This document shows positions 5,814 to 11,566 of a stretch of DNA of 12,006 nucleotides, piece after piece. Numbering within the stretch: the first letter of the stretch is position 1; each line of letters opens with the position of its first letter. A model generated the notes under the pieces. The model worked only from the letters and a program-made list of their open reading frames with translations, searched no databases and was not told the origin of the DNA. Location: the NCBI GenBank assembly GCA_949127685.1, contig CASBPW010000145.1, forward strand, positions 1 through 12,006. The letters run 5' to 3'. The stretch is from Candidatus Sivonenia alaskensis PMM_0068 (GTDB lineage: Bacteria; Cyanobacteriota; Cyanobacteriia; Gloeobacterales; PMM-0068). The translations under genes and the position numbers were made by a program.

Positions 5814-6407
5814 ATGGCAGAGCGCAGCAAACAAGGAAACAGCAGTTCCCCTGGGGGGGGGTCTGACGGTCAAGGCGATAAGCGCCGTCGTAAGCGGGAC
5901 CGTGGTCCAGAGAATAAAACGGAGAGCGATTCCAAGGAACGGGTGGTCCAAGTCCGCCGGGTAACCAAGGTCGTCAAGGGTGGTAAGAAACTTAGCTTCC
6001 GCGCCATCGTTGTCGTCGGCGATGAGAAAGGCAAAATAGCGGTCGGTGTGGGCAAAGCCAGTGAAGTCATTGGTGCAGTCCGCAAGGGTGTCACGGCTGC
6101 GCAGAAAAGCCTCGTCTCTGTGCCCTTGAATAAAATTGGCTCGATTCCTCATCCTGCCAATGGCGCTGCCGGTGCGGCCAAGGTCATGATCAAGCCTGCT
6201 TCTGCGGGTTCGGGGGTAATTGCCGGTGGTGCCGTGCGTACCGTTTTGGAACTGGCCGGAGTCAAGAACATCTCTGCGAAAGCCCTCGGTTCTAAGTCCC
6301 CCTTGAACAATGCTCGGGCTACTATCAATGCCCTGAGCAAGCTCCGTAATCTAAAGGATGTCGCCGATGAGCGCGGCGTTCCTATCAGCAAACTCTACAG
6401 CAAGTAG
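5814..6407 (+). CDS. rpsE: 30S ribosomal protein S5 with glycine-rich, charged N-terminus
   Basis: S5 lies at the mRNA entrance and affects decoding accuracy and helicase action of the 30S subunit. The N-terminal double-stranded-RNA-binding-like domain begins near residue 43 (ERVVQVRRVTKVVKGGKKLS) and contains FRAIVVVGDEKGKIAVGVGK. The C-terminal domain shows AGSGVIAGGAVRTVLELAGV and SKSPLNNARATINAL. At 197 residues it is longer than E. coli S5 (166) because of a low-complexity basic and acidic N-terminus of about 40 residues. That part holds three glycines encoded by an uninterrupted run of nine Gs (5853-5861). GAGGA (5804-5808) is 5 bases before the ATG. Confidence 0.97.
   Translation: MAERSKQGNSSSPGGGSDGQGDKRRRKRDRGPENKTESDSKERVVQVRRVTKVVKGGKKLSFRAIVVVGDEKGKIAVGVGKASEVIGAVRKGVTAAQKSLVSVPLNKIGSIPHPANGAAGAAKVMIKPASAGSGVIAGGAVRTVLELAGVKNISAKALGSKSPLNNARATINALSKLRNLKDVADERGVPISKLYSK
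5853..5861 (+). repeat. G9 homopolymer at the 5' end of rpsE
   Basis: Nine consecutive Gs encode Gly14-Gly16 of S5 (three GGG codons, between CCCCT and TCTG). Runs of this length are prone to slippage in replication and to miscalls in sequencing. The downstream frame is intact as given. Confidence 0.95.
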
Positions 6408-6418
6408 GAGCGAACCCC

Positions 6419-6865
6419 ATGCGTTTAGATGATTTACGTCCACAAGAAGGGGCTACCCGCCTCCGCCGTCGCCTAGCTCGCGGCCACTCAGCCGGGCAGG
6501 GAAAAACCGCTGGTCGAGGAATGCGGGGTCAAAAGTGCCGCTCCGGTGGTGGAGTCCGTCCTGGATTTGAAGGAGGCCAAATTCCTCTTTACCGCCGAAT
6601 TCCTAAGCTCAAAGGATTCACACCTCCCAACCAAATTCACTACACGGAAATCAATGTCGAAAGCCTGAACAGCTTTGGGGCAGGAGAAGAGGTTTCTCTA
6701 GAATCCTTACTCGCCAAGAAGATCCTCACCGACAGTTGTGGCCCACTGAAAGTATTGGGCCGGGGCGAACTGACCGTTGCTGTGAACGTAAAAGCAGCTG
6801 GACTGACCGGTGGAGCTAAGGCTAAAATCGAAGCAGCAGGCGGTTCTTGGACCGTTGAGCATTAA
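6419..6865 (+). CDS. rplO: 50S ribosomal protein L15
   Basis: L15 is a late-assembling large-subunit protein with a long Gly/Arg-rich extension that threads through 23S rRNA. The 148-residue product has the signature pattern: MRLDDLRPQEGATRLRRRLA, then GHSAGQGKTAGRGMRGQKCR, SGGGVRPGFEGGQIPLYRRI, and a globular C-terminus (VLGRGELTVAVNVKAAGLTG). TAGGAG (6405-6410) lies 8 bases before the ATG and overlaps the S5 stop. In most bacteria secY follows directly. Here an intrinsic terminator lies 25 bases after the stop codon, so L15 is the last gene of the operon. Confidence 0.98.
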   Translation: MRLDDLRPQEGATRLRRRLARGHSAGQGKTAGRGMRGQKCRSGGGVRPGFEGGQIPLYRRIPKLKGFTPPNQIHYTEINVESLNSFGAGEEVSLESLLAKKILTDSCGPLKVLGRGELTVAVNVKAAGLTGGAKAKIEAAGGSWTVEH

Positions 6866-6890
6866 GCTTCATATCCGTATTTTTGATATT

Positions 6891-6914
6891 AAAACCCCAT
6901 AGCTGGGGTTTTTT
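6891..6914 (+). terminator. Intrinsic terminator of the ribosomal protein operon
   Basis: The stem AAAACCCCA / TGGGGTTTT (9 bp, tetraloop TAGC) ends in an unbroken run of six Ts (6909-6914). It starts 25 bases after the L15 stop. This is a textbook rho-independent terminator and separates the ribosomal operon from the next gene. Confidence 0.93.
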
Positions 6915-6964
6915 GTTGCAAGACGGATCATCCATCCAACGAACAAAACAAGCGCCCTATTGCC

Positions 6965-6992
6965 TTGAATCGGTGCATTCGCGGGTTATAAC
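6965..6992 (+). promoter_or_regulatory. Promoter for the 631-residue helicase-like gene
   Basis: TTGAAT (6965-6970) and TATAAC (6987-6992) are 16 bases apart, matching the -35 consensus at 4 of 6 positions and the -10 at 5 of 6. The base seven positions after the -10 box is the A of the ATG at 6999, so the predicted transcript would begin at, or next to, the start codon. Confidence 0.55.
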
Positions 6993-6998
6993 TGCAGG

Positions 6999-8894
6999 AT
7001 GCAGCACACGGCTTACCTCGGTATCACAGGTACGGGCAAAACCCACCGCTTACGGGAACATTGGCTTGAGTGCCTAGATCCAGATTCTGTAATAGTTCTG
7101 GTAGACCATGCTCAAGAAGTAGCACTTTGGCAGCGGTGGCACCAAGCCAGTCCACAAAAAGACAAACCGCTCCATATTGGAACCTATCGAGCTTGGATAC
7201 GGCGCTGGATTTTGGCCTACTGGCCCTTGATCGAAGCGTGGCGGCAAGAGCAGGGATTCTCTTTGGTAAAGCAGCCAAAACTTCCTGCCATTGACGGGGC
7301 TCAGTATTTCCTGAACCAGATGCTGAACACAGAGCCAGAGCTGATTCAATGCTTGGGCATGGCGGAAGATGAAAGCCGTTCACCTGTTGTCTTAGAAATC
7401 CTGCGTACTAACGTTCAACTGCGGGAGCAAGGACTATCGCCTGGAGCCTTAGAGGGTTTATCTGGGGCCTTACCCATGGCATCCTTTCAGGATCTACTCT
7501 GGCATTATCATTGGCACAGCCTCCAGCAAGGAGTTTTCGACTACGGAGAGCAACTGGCTCTGTGGCAAGAAGTCTTGTTGCCCAAACTGACGAAAGACGC
7601 ACTATCGTTGGAGTTGCCCCCTCCACAGAAACGCTATAGGCACTGGCTGGCGGATAATCTCCAAGAATGGTGCCCAGTTGGCCATCAGCTACTCAAAGCC
7701 CTAAATCCTGAAGTCCTCTACAGTGCTTTAGATCCCCAGTGTTGCCGTCGCTTTGGTCGAGGAGCTGACCCAGAAGGAGCCCGTGCCTTGGCCCAAGGAG
7801 CGGCTGTTATCGAACTAAATCAAGTGCATACCACTAAGCGGTGGCAAACCTTAGCGAAGGACCTCCCAGAGATCTTTCATCTGCGTCGTAACGCTCCCAA
7901 AATTTCTAATTTTTCCTGTGGTCCTCAGTATCTACTCTGGCAATCAGTGGTCCAGTGGGTTGCCTCTCTCTGGCAGGGCAAAGAGACGATAGCCCTTTTG
8001 GTTCCGGCCTTAGATTTCGCTACCACCAGCCATCTAGCAGAAGCCTTTGAAGAAGCAAACATCCCCCTGCATTTTCTAGAGCGGGCCAATCGCGTCGGAG
8101 ACTTTGGGGTAGTGAGACTCTTGAGAACGCTCACCCGTCTCGTACATCAAGAAGCAAAAGGCCTATCAAACCATAAGCCCAGCATCTTTGAGGTCGCTCA
8201 ACTGTTGGAATTCGGACTCGGTCTTTCCTCCGGGCAAGCAAGCTTTTGGTCTCCCAAAATCCATGACCCTGTTTTAGGACTGGCCACAGAACCATCTTCT
8301 GAACTGCCGATAGCCTGCCAAAACCTACTGGACTGGGTTAGAGCACAAAGAGAAAAAGTCCTGCCTCTGGCCGATTTATGGCAAGACGCAGAATTTTTAC
8401 TGCGTGCAGCACCGTTATCTGAACTAGAGCGAGGATGGTTATCCCAAAGCATTGCCTTAGCCCATCAGTTCCAGGAACTCTGGGAACCCAAAAACAGTAG
8501 AGAAGAGGAAGATTTCTTAGCACTGCTTTTTGGAGGGAATCTCACGCCCATCTGCCCAGAGCAGCAAGAGCTATTCCCGAACAAAGTTTTGGTTGGTACG
8601 CCCTATCAGTATCTCGCCACAGGCTTGATAAGCACGCATCAAGCCTGGTTGAATGTCCTGTCAGATCAATGGCTGGGCATTCATAATAGTCTGAACCCCT
8701 GGATACTAGAGGCCAAACGCCCCTGGACGCCAGAAGAGCAAGAAAAGCATCAAATACAAAGGCTAACCATGCTCCTTCAAGGATGTTTGCGCAGAAACCA
8801 GGGAGAACTCCAGCTATTCTCAGCTCGACTAGATGGACGGGGAGAACGTATGAGTGGTCTTGTCGGTAGAACCTTAGCCGATATCCACTCCTAG
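6999..8894 (+). CDS. UvrD/AddB-like SF1 helicase-fold protein with degenerate motifs
   Basis: The 631-residue product opens with a perfect Walker A, GITGTGKT (residues 8-15), followed by a strand (VIVLVDHAQE) and a motif Ia-like GTYRAWIRRWI (61-71), as in UvrD/Rep and AddB/RecB proteins. A region resembling motifs II and III follows, but where a helicase would read DEAQD the sequence is DNLQE (219-223), and the GDPDQSIYxFRGAD element is LDPQCCRRFGRGADPEG (244-260). ELNQVHTTKR (272-281) stands where LNYRS is expected. The motif V and VI regions (near 532-543 and 588-610) are barely recognisable. There is no cysteine cluster or evident nuclease domain at the C-terminus. It may be a DNA-repair protein that binds but hardly hydrolyses ATP; its role is unknown. 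The start is fixed by Walker A at residue 8. No Shine-Dalgarno is visible. Confidence 0.75.
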   Translation: MQHTAYLGITGTGKTHRLREHWLECLDPDSVIVLVDHAQEVALWQRWHQASPQKDKPLHIGTYRAWIRRWILAYWPLIEAWRQEQGFSLVKQPKLPAIDGAQYFLNQMLNTEPELIQCLGMAEDESRSPVVLEILRTNVQLREQGLSPGALEGLSGALPMASFQDLLWHYHWHSLQQGVFDYGEQLALWQEVLLPKLTKDALSLELPPPQKRYRHWLADNLQEWCPVGHQLLKALNPEVLYSALDPQCCRRFGRGADPEGARALAQGAAVIELNQVHTTKRWQTLAKDLPEIFHLRRNAPKISNFSCGPQYLLWQSVVQWVASLWQGKETIALLVPALDFATTSHLAEAFEEANIPLHFLERANRVGDFGVVRLLRTLTRLVHQEAKGLSNHKPSIFEVAQLLEFGLGLSSGQASFWSPKIHDPVLGLATEPSSELPIACQNLLDWVRAQREKVLPLADLWQDAEFLLRAAPLSELERGWLSQSIALAHQFQELWEPKNSREEEDFLALLFGGNLTPICPEQQELFPNKVLVGTPYQYLATGLISTHQAWLNVLSDQWLGIHNSLNPWILEAKRPWTPEEQEKHQIQRLTMLLQGCLRRNQGELQLFSARLDGRGERMSGLVGRTLADIHS

Positions 8895-8905
8895 AGCATT
8901 GCTCA

Positions 8906-8939
8906 TGCGTGTGGGTTGAGCGTAGTCGAAACCCACGCA
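8906..8939. repeat. REP-like palindrome between convergent genes
   Basis: GTGGGTT (8911-8917) pairs with AACCCAC (8930-8936), and TGCG/CGCA at the flanks can extend the stem with a bulge. The core TTGAGCGTAGTCGAA resembles a short palindromic element (of the form TTGAGCGAAGTCGAA) that I recall being scattered between genes in many bacterial genomes. It lies between the end of the helicase-like gene and the end of the minus-strand stress operon. No T-tract follows on either strand, so a terminator role is possible but not shown. Confidence 0.55.
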
Positions 8940-9024
8940 GGGAAGAGATCTCTCAGGCAATCGAGAATGGCTAAACGTGCAGGTGATTTCAAGGAAAAGC
9001 CCGTATACGCAACTAGAGTCCACC

Positions 9025-9417
9025 TTAATCAGGTGACTTATCTTCGGCTTTCAATTGATCGCGAATCTGAACTTTCTGCTCTGGAGTCAAGACTTTACGT
9101 ATTTTGATCCAGTTGCTGATTCGAAGACGCGTGAGTTGGCTTTGAAGCTGTAATAATCGGTCTAACTCTTGTTGAATTTGAACATCTGGAGCATCATTAT
9201 TCACCAACGTCCGTAGCTGCATCCGAGAGGCCCGCACATCCTGGCGCAGCTTCTGGACTTGGGTGCCATCGGCCTGACGGATCTGTTGAATGGATTGCCT
9301 TTGTTCAGGACTCAGATTTAGTTGACTGAAATCTATTCTTGGCTGACTATGCGCTATTCCCGGTGAGAAAAAAATCAAAAGAGCAGGGAGGAATAGCAAT
9401 CTAAAGTTTGACATCAT
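9025..9417 (-). CDS. Exported LTxxQ-family (Spy/CpxP-like) periplasmic protein
   Basis: The 130-residue product has a clear signal peptide (basic start, hydrophobic core LLFLPALLIFFSPG, likely cleavage after Ala-His-Ser at residue 24). The mature part is all helical and rich in Gln and Arg. It carries two LTxxQ-type motifs, LSPEQ (35-39) and LTPEQ (110-114), which mark the Spy/CpxP/ZraP superfamily of periplasmic chaperones and stress sensors. The mature protein has no Cys and no His, so metal sensing as in ZraP or CnrX is unlikely and a chaperone-like role fits better. It starts inside the last 17 bases of the preceding membrane-protein gene and is the third gene of the sigma-factor operon. 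A second ATG directly follows the first. The family is a good fit; the role is inferred. Confidence 0.82.
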   Translation of the reverse strand: MMSNFRLLFLPALLIFFSPGIAHSQPRIDFSQLNLSPEQRQSIQQIRQADGTQVQKLRQDVRASRMQLRTLVNNDAPDVQIQQELDRLLQLQSQLTRLRISNWIKIRKVLTPEQKVQIRDQLKAEDKSPD

Positions 9418-9736
9418 AGAGGCCCGTATCGGGGTCGATAGCGTAAAGGGAATCCATTTGCTCCAAATTTTCTGCTTCTAAGCTATCTATTGGGGAATGG
9501 GTATAGCTATTGAAACCGACACCAACTCCTATCATGAGACCACAGGCAACCAGCCCTATTTTCCAATTGATAAAGGGAAGTATATTCTGCCGTTTGCCGC
9601 TCGAAGCGATGCTTAATGTAGGCTCGTTTCCAATAGCGTCAAAGAGACCGCGTTCCAGCTCCATAGAAGCTGGAGGCGGTGAAGGTTGATGCTCTTTCAA
9701 GAAATTGATGAGCCTTTCTTCAGATGGCTCTTTCAT
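9401..9736 (-). CDS. Putative anti-sigma factor, short single-pass membrane protein
   Basis: The 111-residue product has a hydrophilic N-terminal half (MKEPSEERLINFLKEHQPSP), a single membrane helix near residues 58-76 (IGLVACGLMIGVGVGF), and a short acidic C-terminal part that should lie in the periplasm. This layout and its place directly after an ECF sigma gene indicate an anti-sigma factor that holds the sigma factor at the membrane. The zinc-binding HxxxCxxC motif of the ZAS anti-sigma domain is absent, so it is not a classical RsrA/ChrR type. The ATG overlaps the sigma stop by four bases (ATGA) and is preceded by AGGGGGT, which supports it over a longer frame starting at 9763. Function rests on layout and position, not on sequence recognition. 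Confidence 0.7.
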   Translation of the reverse strand: MKEPSEERLINFLKEHQPSPPPASMELERGLFDAIGNEPTLSIASSGKRQNILPFINWKIGLVACGLMIGVGVGFNSYTHSPIDSLEAENLEQMDSLYAIDPDTGLYDVKL

Positions 9737-10296
9737 AAGTACACCCCCTGGGAAGAGAACCATTCTTTCAACTTACGTCGTCCATAGAATAAACGAGATT
9801 TTATTGTTCCCACAGGAACTTCCAAAAGTTGGGCAACTTCTTCTTGGGACTTTTCTTGGAGATCATGGAGGATGACCACGGCTCGGTGATCAGGAGTAAG
9901 CGTTTCTAGGGCCCGACCGACCAATTCTTGACGGTCTAAGCGGCTCAAAACCTCTGCATCCGGGGCAGAGACCGGCAGATCTTCTACCGGAAGGCTCACC
10001 ATTTTATTACTTCTTCCCTTGCGCCGATGATAATCCTGGCAGACATTGTAGGCAATCCGAAAAAGCCACGTAGAAAATTGGGCATCTTCCCGAAATTTGG
10101 AGAGATTGCGGTGGACTTTTAAGAACACGTCTTGCGTCAGATCGTCCAAAACCTGACTGTCCGTGGTCATCTGGTATACGAGTCTCCGCACTGGCCCAAC
10201 GTGCCGACGATAGAGAAGCCGAAACGCCTCCTGGTTTCCAGAAAGGGTTCGTTGGACCAGAATGCTGTCTTCTTCGATCAAAGCCACCGGAATCAT
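9733..10296 (-). CDS. ECF-type RNA polymerase sigma factor (RpoE/SigG-like)
   Basis: Extracytoplasmic-function sigma factors direct RNA polymerase to stress promoters when released from an anti-sigma factor. The product shows region 2 near residues 12-80 (LVQRTLSGNQEAFRLLYRRH, LDDLTQDVFLKVHRNL, FSTWLFRIAYNVCQDYHRR). After a variable linker comes region 4, with its helix-turn-helix (LTPDHRAVVILHDLQ, EEVAQLLEVPVGTIKSRLFY, GRRKLKEW). There is no sigma 1.1 or region 3, as expected for the class. ATG 10296 gives 187 residues and a normal distance to region 2. ATG 10335 would add 13 residues (MLASYSSSDLCTC), and neither start has a visible ribosome binding site. It is the first gene of the unit with the anti-sigma and Spy-like genes, and diverges from queF. 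Confidence 0.92.
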   Translation of the reverse strand: MIPVALIEEDSILVQRTLSGNQEAFRLLYRRHVGPVRRLVYQMTTDSQVLDDLTQDVFLKVHRNLSKFREDAQFSTWLFRIAYNVCQDYHRRKGRSNKMVSLPVEDLPVSAPDAEVLSRLDRQELVGRALETLTPDHRAVVILHDLQEKSQEEVAQLLEVPVGTIKSRLFYGRRKLKEWFSSQGVYL

Positions 10297-10385
10297 GCAG
10301 GTACATAGGTCACTACTAGAGTAAGACGCGAGCATGATGCCACGGGTTCAAGGATAATAAAGTTTTGGTCAAAAAGGTGCGTGCT
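10297..10385. promoter_or_regulatory. Divergent intergenic region, sigma operon and queF
   Basis: These 89 bases must hold the promoters of both divergent transcripts. GATAAT (10353-10358) on the plus strand, and its overlapping complement TATTAT on the minus strand, are possible -10 elements. No convincing -35 stands at the right distance for either. AAGGTG (10374-10379) is the ribosome binding site of queF. Confidence 0.35.
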
Positions 10386-10823
10386 ATGGGAAAGCCGAGG
10401 AAAACGACTAAGGATGCTGTGTCTTTAGAGCAGCAAGCGACCATGAAGTATGGTGAACGGGCCATCGAAGAAGGCGAACTATTTACCTTTCCCAACCCTC
10501 GTCCAGGCAGGCATTACCAGGTCCATATCACGTTGCCAGAGTTCACCTGTAAATGCCCGTTTTCCGGCTATCCAGACTTTGCCACGATCTACCTTACCTA
10601 TGTCCCAAACCAAAAAGTTGTGGAATTAAAGGCGATAAAACTTTATATCAATCGTTATCGAGACCAGTCGATCTCCCATGAAGAAGGAATTAACCAAATT
10701 CTGGATGATTTTGTGGCGGCGGTAGACCCTTTAGAAGTGCATATCAAAGGGGACTACAATCCACGAGGCAATGTCCACACAGTGGTTGAAGTTCAGTACA
10801 AGAACGAAACAGCAGTAGACTAA
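10386..10823 (+). CDS. queF: NADPH-dependent 7-cyano-7-deazaguanine reductase QueF
   Basis: QueF reduces the nitrile of preQ0 to the amine preQ1 with NADPH, the last free-base step of queuosine synthesis, in the cytoplasm. The protein has the single-domain (B. subtilis-like) form of the T-fold family. The catalytic cysteine is Cys57 in CKCPFSGYPDF, with the partner Asp64. The family motif is seen as ELKAIKLY (80-87), and His98-Glu99 stand where the substrate-binding His-Glu pair is found. Length is 145 residues from ATG 10386, supported by AAGGTG 6 to 8 bases upstream. A TTG at 10365 would add seven residues and has no ribosome binding site. All catalytic residues are present, so the enzyme should be active. 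Confidence 0.95.
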   Translation: MGKPRKTTKDAVSLEQQATMKYGERAIEEGELFTFPNPRPGRHYQVHITLPEFTCKCPFSGYPDFATIYLTYVPNQKVVELKAIKLYINRYRDQSISHEEGINQILDDFVAAVDPLEVHIKGDYNPRGNVHTVVEVQYKNETAVD

Positions 10824-10837
10824 TTTTGCCTTTAGGA

Positions 10838-11395
10838 ATGCGGGGAGGAGGATCGATAAGAGCGACTGCATGGCTGATGTTCTTGCTTTTTTTCCCGGCC
10901 AGCCTCGGCCTATTGAGCCAAGTGATAAGGGGCAATGAACTATCTTATCAATTACTGGCGTTGGCCTTATTGCTTCTTTGCATAGACCAAGCGCGCATGG
11001 CTGTTGTCGATTTAGAACACGTTAAACAGGTTCAACAGCAAGTCCAAGATGCTCGTTTAGCTCATTTCTACCGAGTGACCATCAGTACTATTGTTTTGGA
11101 ACTATTAGGCTTTTATAGTTCTTACCTTTGGTTAGGCTGGGGAGCAATTTTAGTTTTATTGAGTCAGGTTTGGTTTAATGTTTTAGCCGGCATTCAACTT
11201 CAGCCAACAGAAGAAAATCCTATCCAACCTTGGGGCGTTCCAGAGCGTCGCCTTGTCCTGATAGCTGATGGCATAGGCTTGATTTTAGTCAGTCTCTGGA
11301 TTTTACAAATTGCCCCGCTCTGGATGGCTTCAGGGCTATTGGCGATGGTAATAATTTATGGATGGGTCAAGTACGCTCCAACCCTACTGGTTTAG
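10838..11395 (+). CDS. Unrecognised polytopic membrane protein, about six helices
   Basis: I do not recognise this family. The 185-residue product has about six hydrophobic segments, near residues 10-29, 36-54, 79-98, 100-119, 138-157 and 160-178. A charged cytoplasmic-looking loop rich in Gln and Val follows helix two (VDLEHVKQVQQQVQDARLAH). A second polar loop precedes helix five (QLQPTEENPIQPWGVPERR). No catalytic motif or signal-peptide cleavage site is evident. It begins 14 bases after queF and is probably co-transcribed, but nothing links it to queuosine. The start is uncertain: ATG 10838 has AGGA directly abutting it, TTG 10826 has no ribosome binding site, and a strong GGAGGAGGA (10844-10852) lies just inside the gene with no standard in-frame start at the right distance. 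Confidence 0.75.
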   Translation: MRGGGSIRATAWLMFLLFFPASLGLLSQVIRGNELSYQLLALALLLLCIDQARMAVVDLEHVKQVQQQVQDARLAHFYRVTISTIVLELLGFYSSYLWLGWGAILVLLSQVWFNVLAGIQLQPTEENPIQPWGVPERRLVLIADGIGLILVSLWILQIAPLWMASGLLAMVIIYGWVKYAPTLLV

Positions 11396-11410
11396 CAAGG
11401 ATGTACGAAA

Positions 11411-11530
11411 AGCCCCCTAACTCCCCCAATGCTGGGGGACTTTGCGCAGGCCGTTCGCAGAATCGGCATCCATAAGCTGAAGGGAAGCAAAGGATGCTTC
11501 TCCCCCCAGCTTTGGGGGGCTGGGGGGGCT
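11411..11530. repeat. GC-rich inverted repeat element, MITE-like or bidirectional terminator
   Basis: The left end (11411-11438) starts AGCCCCCTAACTCCCCC and ends GCTGGGGG. The right end (11502-11530) is its imperfect inverted copy (CCCCCCAGCTTTGGGGGG, then CTGGGGGGGCT). Each end can also fold on itself (CCCCC/GGGGG). The 63 bases between also hold small hairpins, GCATCC (11466-11471) with GGATGC (11492-11497), and GAAGC (11484-11488) with GCTTC (11496-11500). C- and G-run elements of this kind are common between genes in cyanobacteria. It encodes nothing and lies between two convergent genes, so it may also stop transcription from both sides. Confidence 0.7.
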
Positions 11531-11551
11531 ATCTTTGCATAAGTTAAAGAT
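11531..11551. terminator. Small hairpin at the edge of the inverted repeat
   Basis: ATCTTT (11531-11536) pairs with AAAGAT (11546-11551) around a 9-base loop, directly after the inverted repeat and 15 bases past the stop of the minus-strand Uma2 gene. It is short and AT-rich, so a weak candidate terminator only. Confidence 0.2.
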
Positions 11552-11566
11552 ACATATTTACAGAAA

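Noticed and set aside
6883..7077. Small plus-strand open frame after L15
   Set aside because: It runs through the terminator stem and the promoter of the next gene, and overlaps that gene's Walker A region.
8916..9107. Small plus-strand open frame between the helicase-like and Spy-like genes
   Set aside because: It starts inside the REP-like palindrome, has no ribosome binding site and overlaps the end of the LTxxQ gene on the other strand.
10844..10858. Non-standard ATA start (10856) served by the strong GGAGGAGGA in the membrane protein gene
   Set aside because: ATA starts are very rare, spacing is only 3 bases, and the run may simply encode Gly-Gly-Gly; kept only as a note on start uncertainty.
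11411..11530. CRISPR-like repeat array
   Set aside because: Only two inverted, not direct, copies exist and there is no regular spacer pattern.
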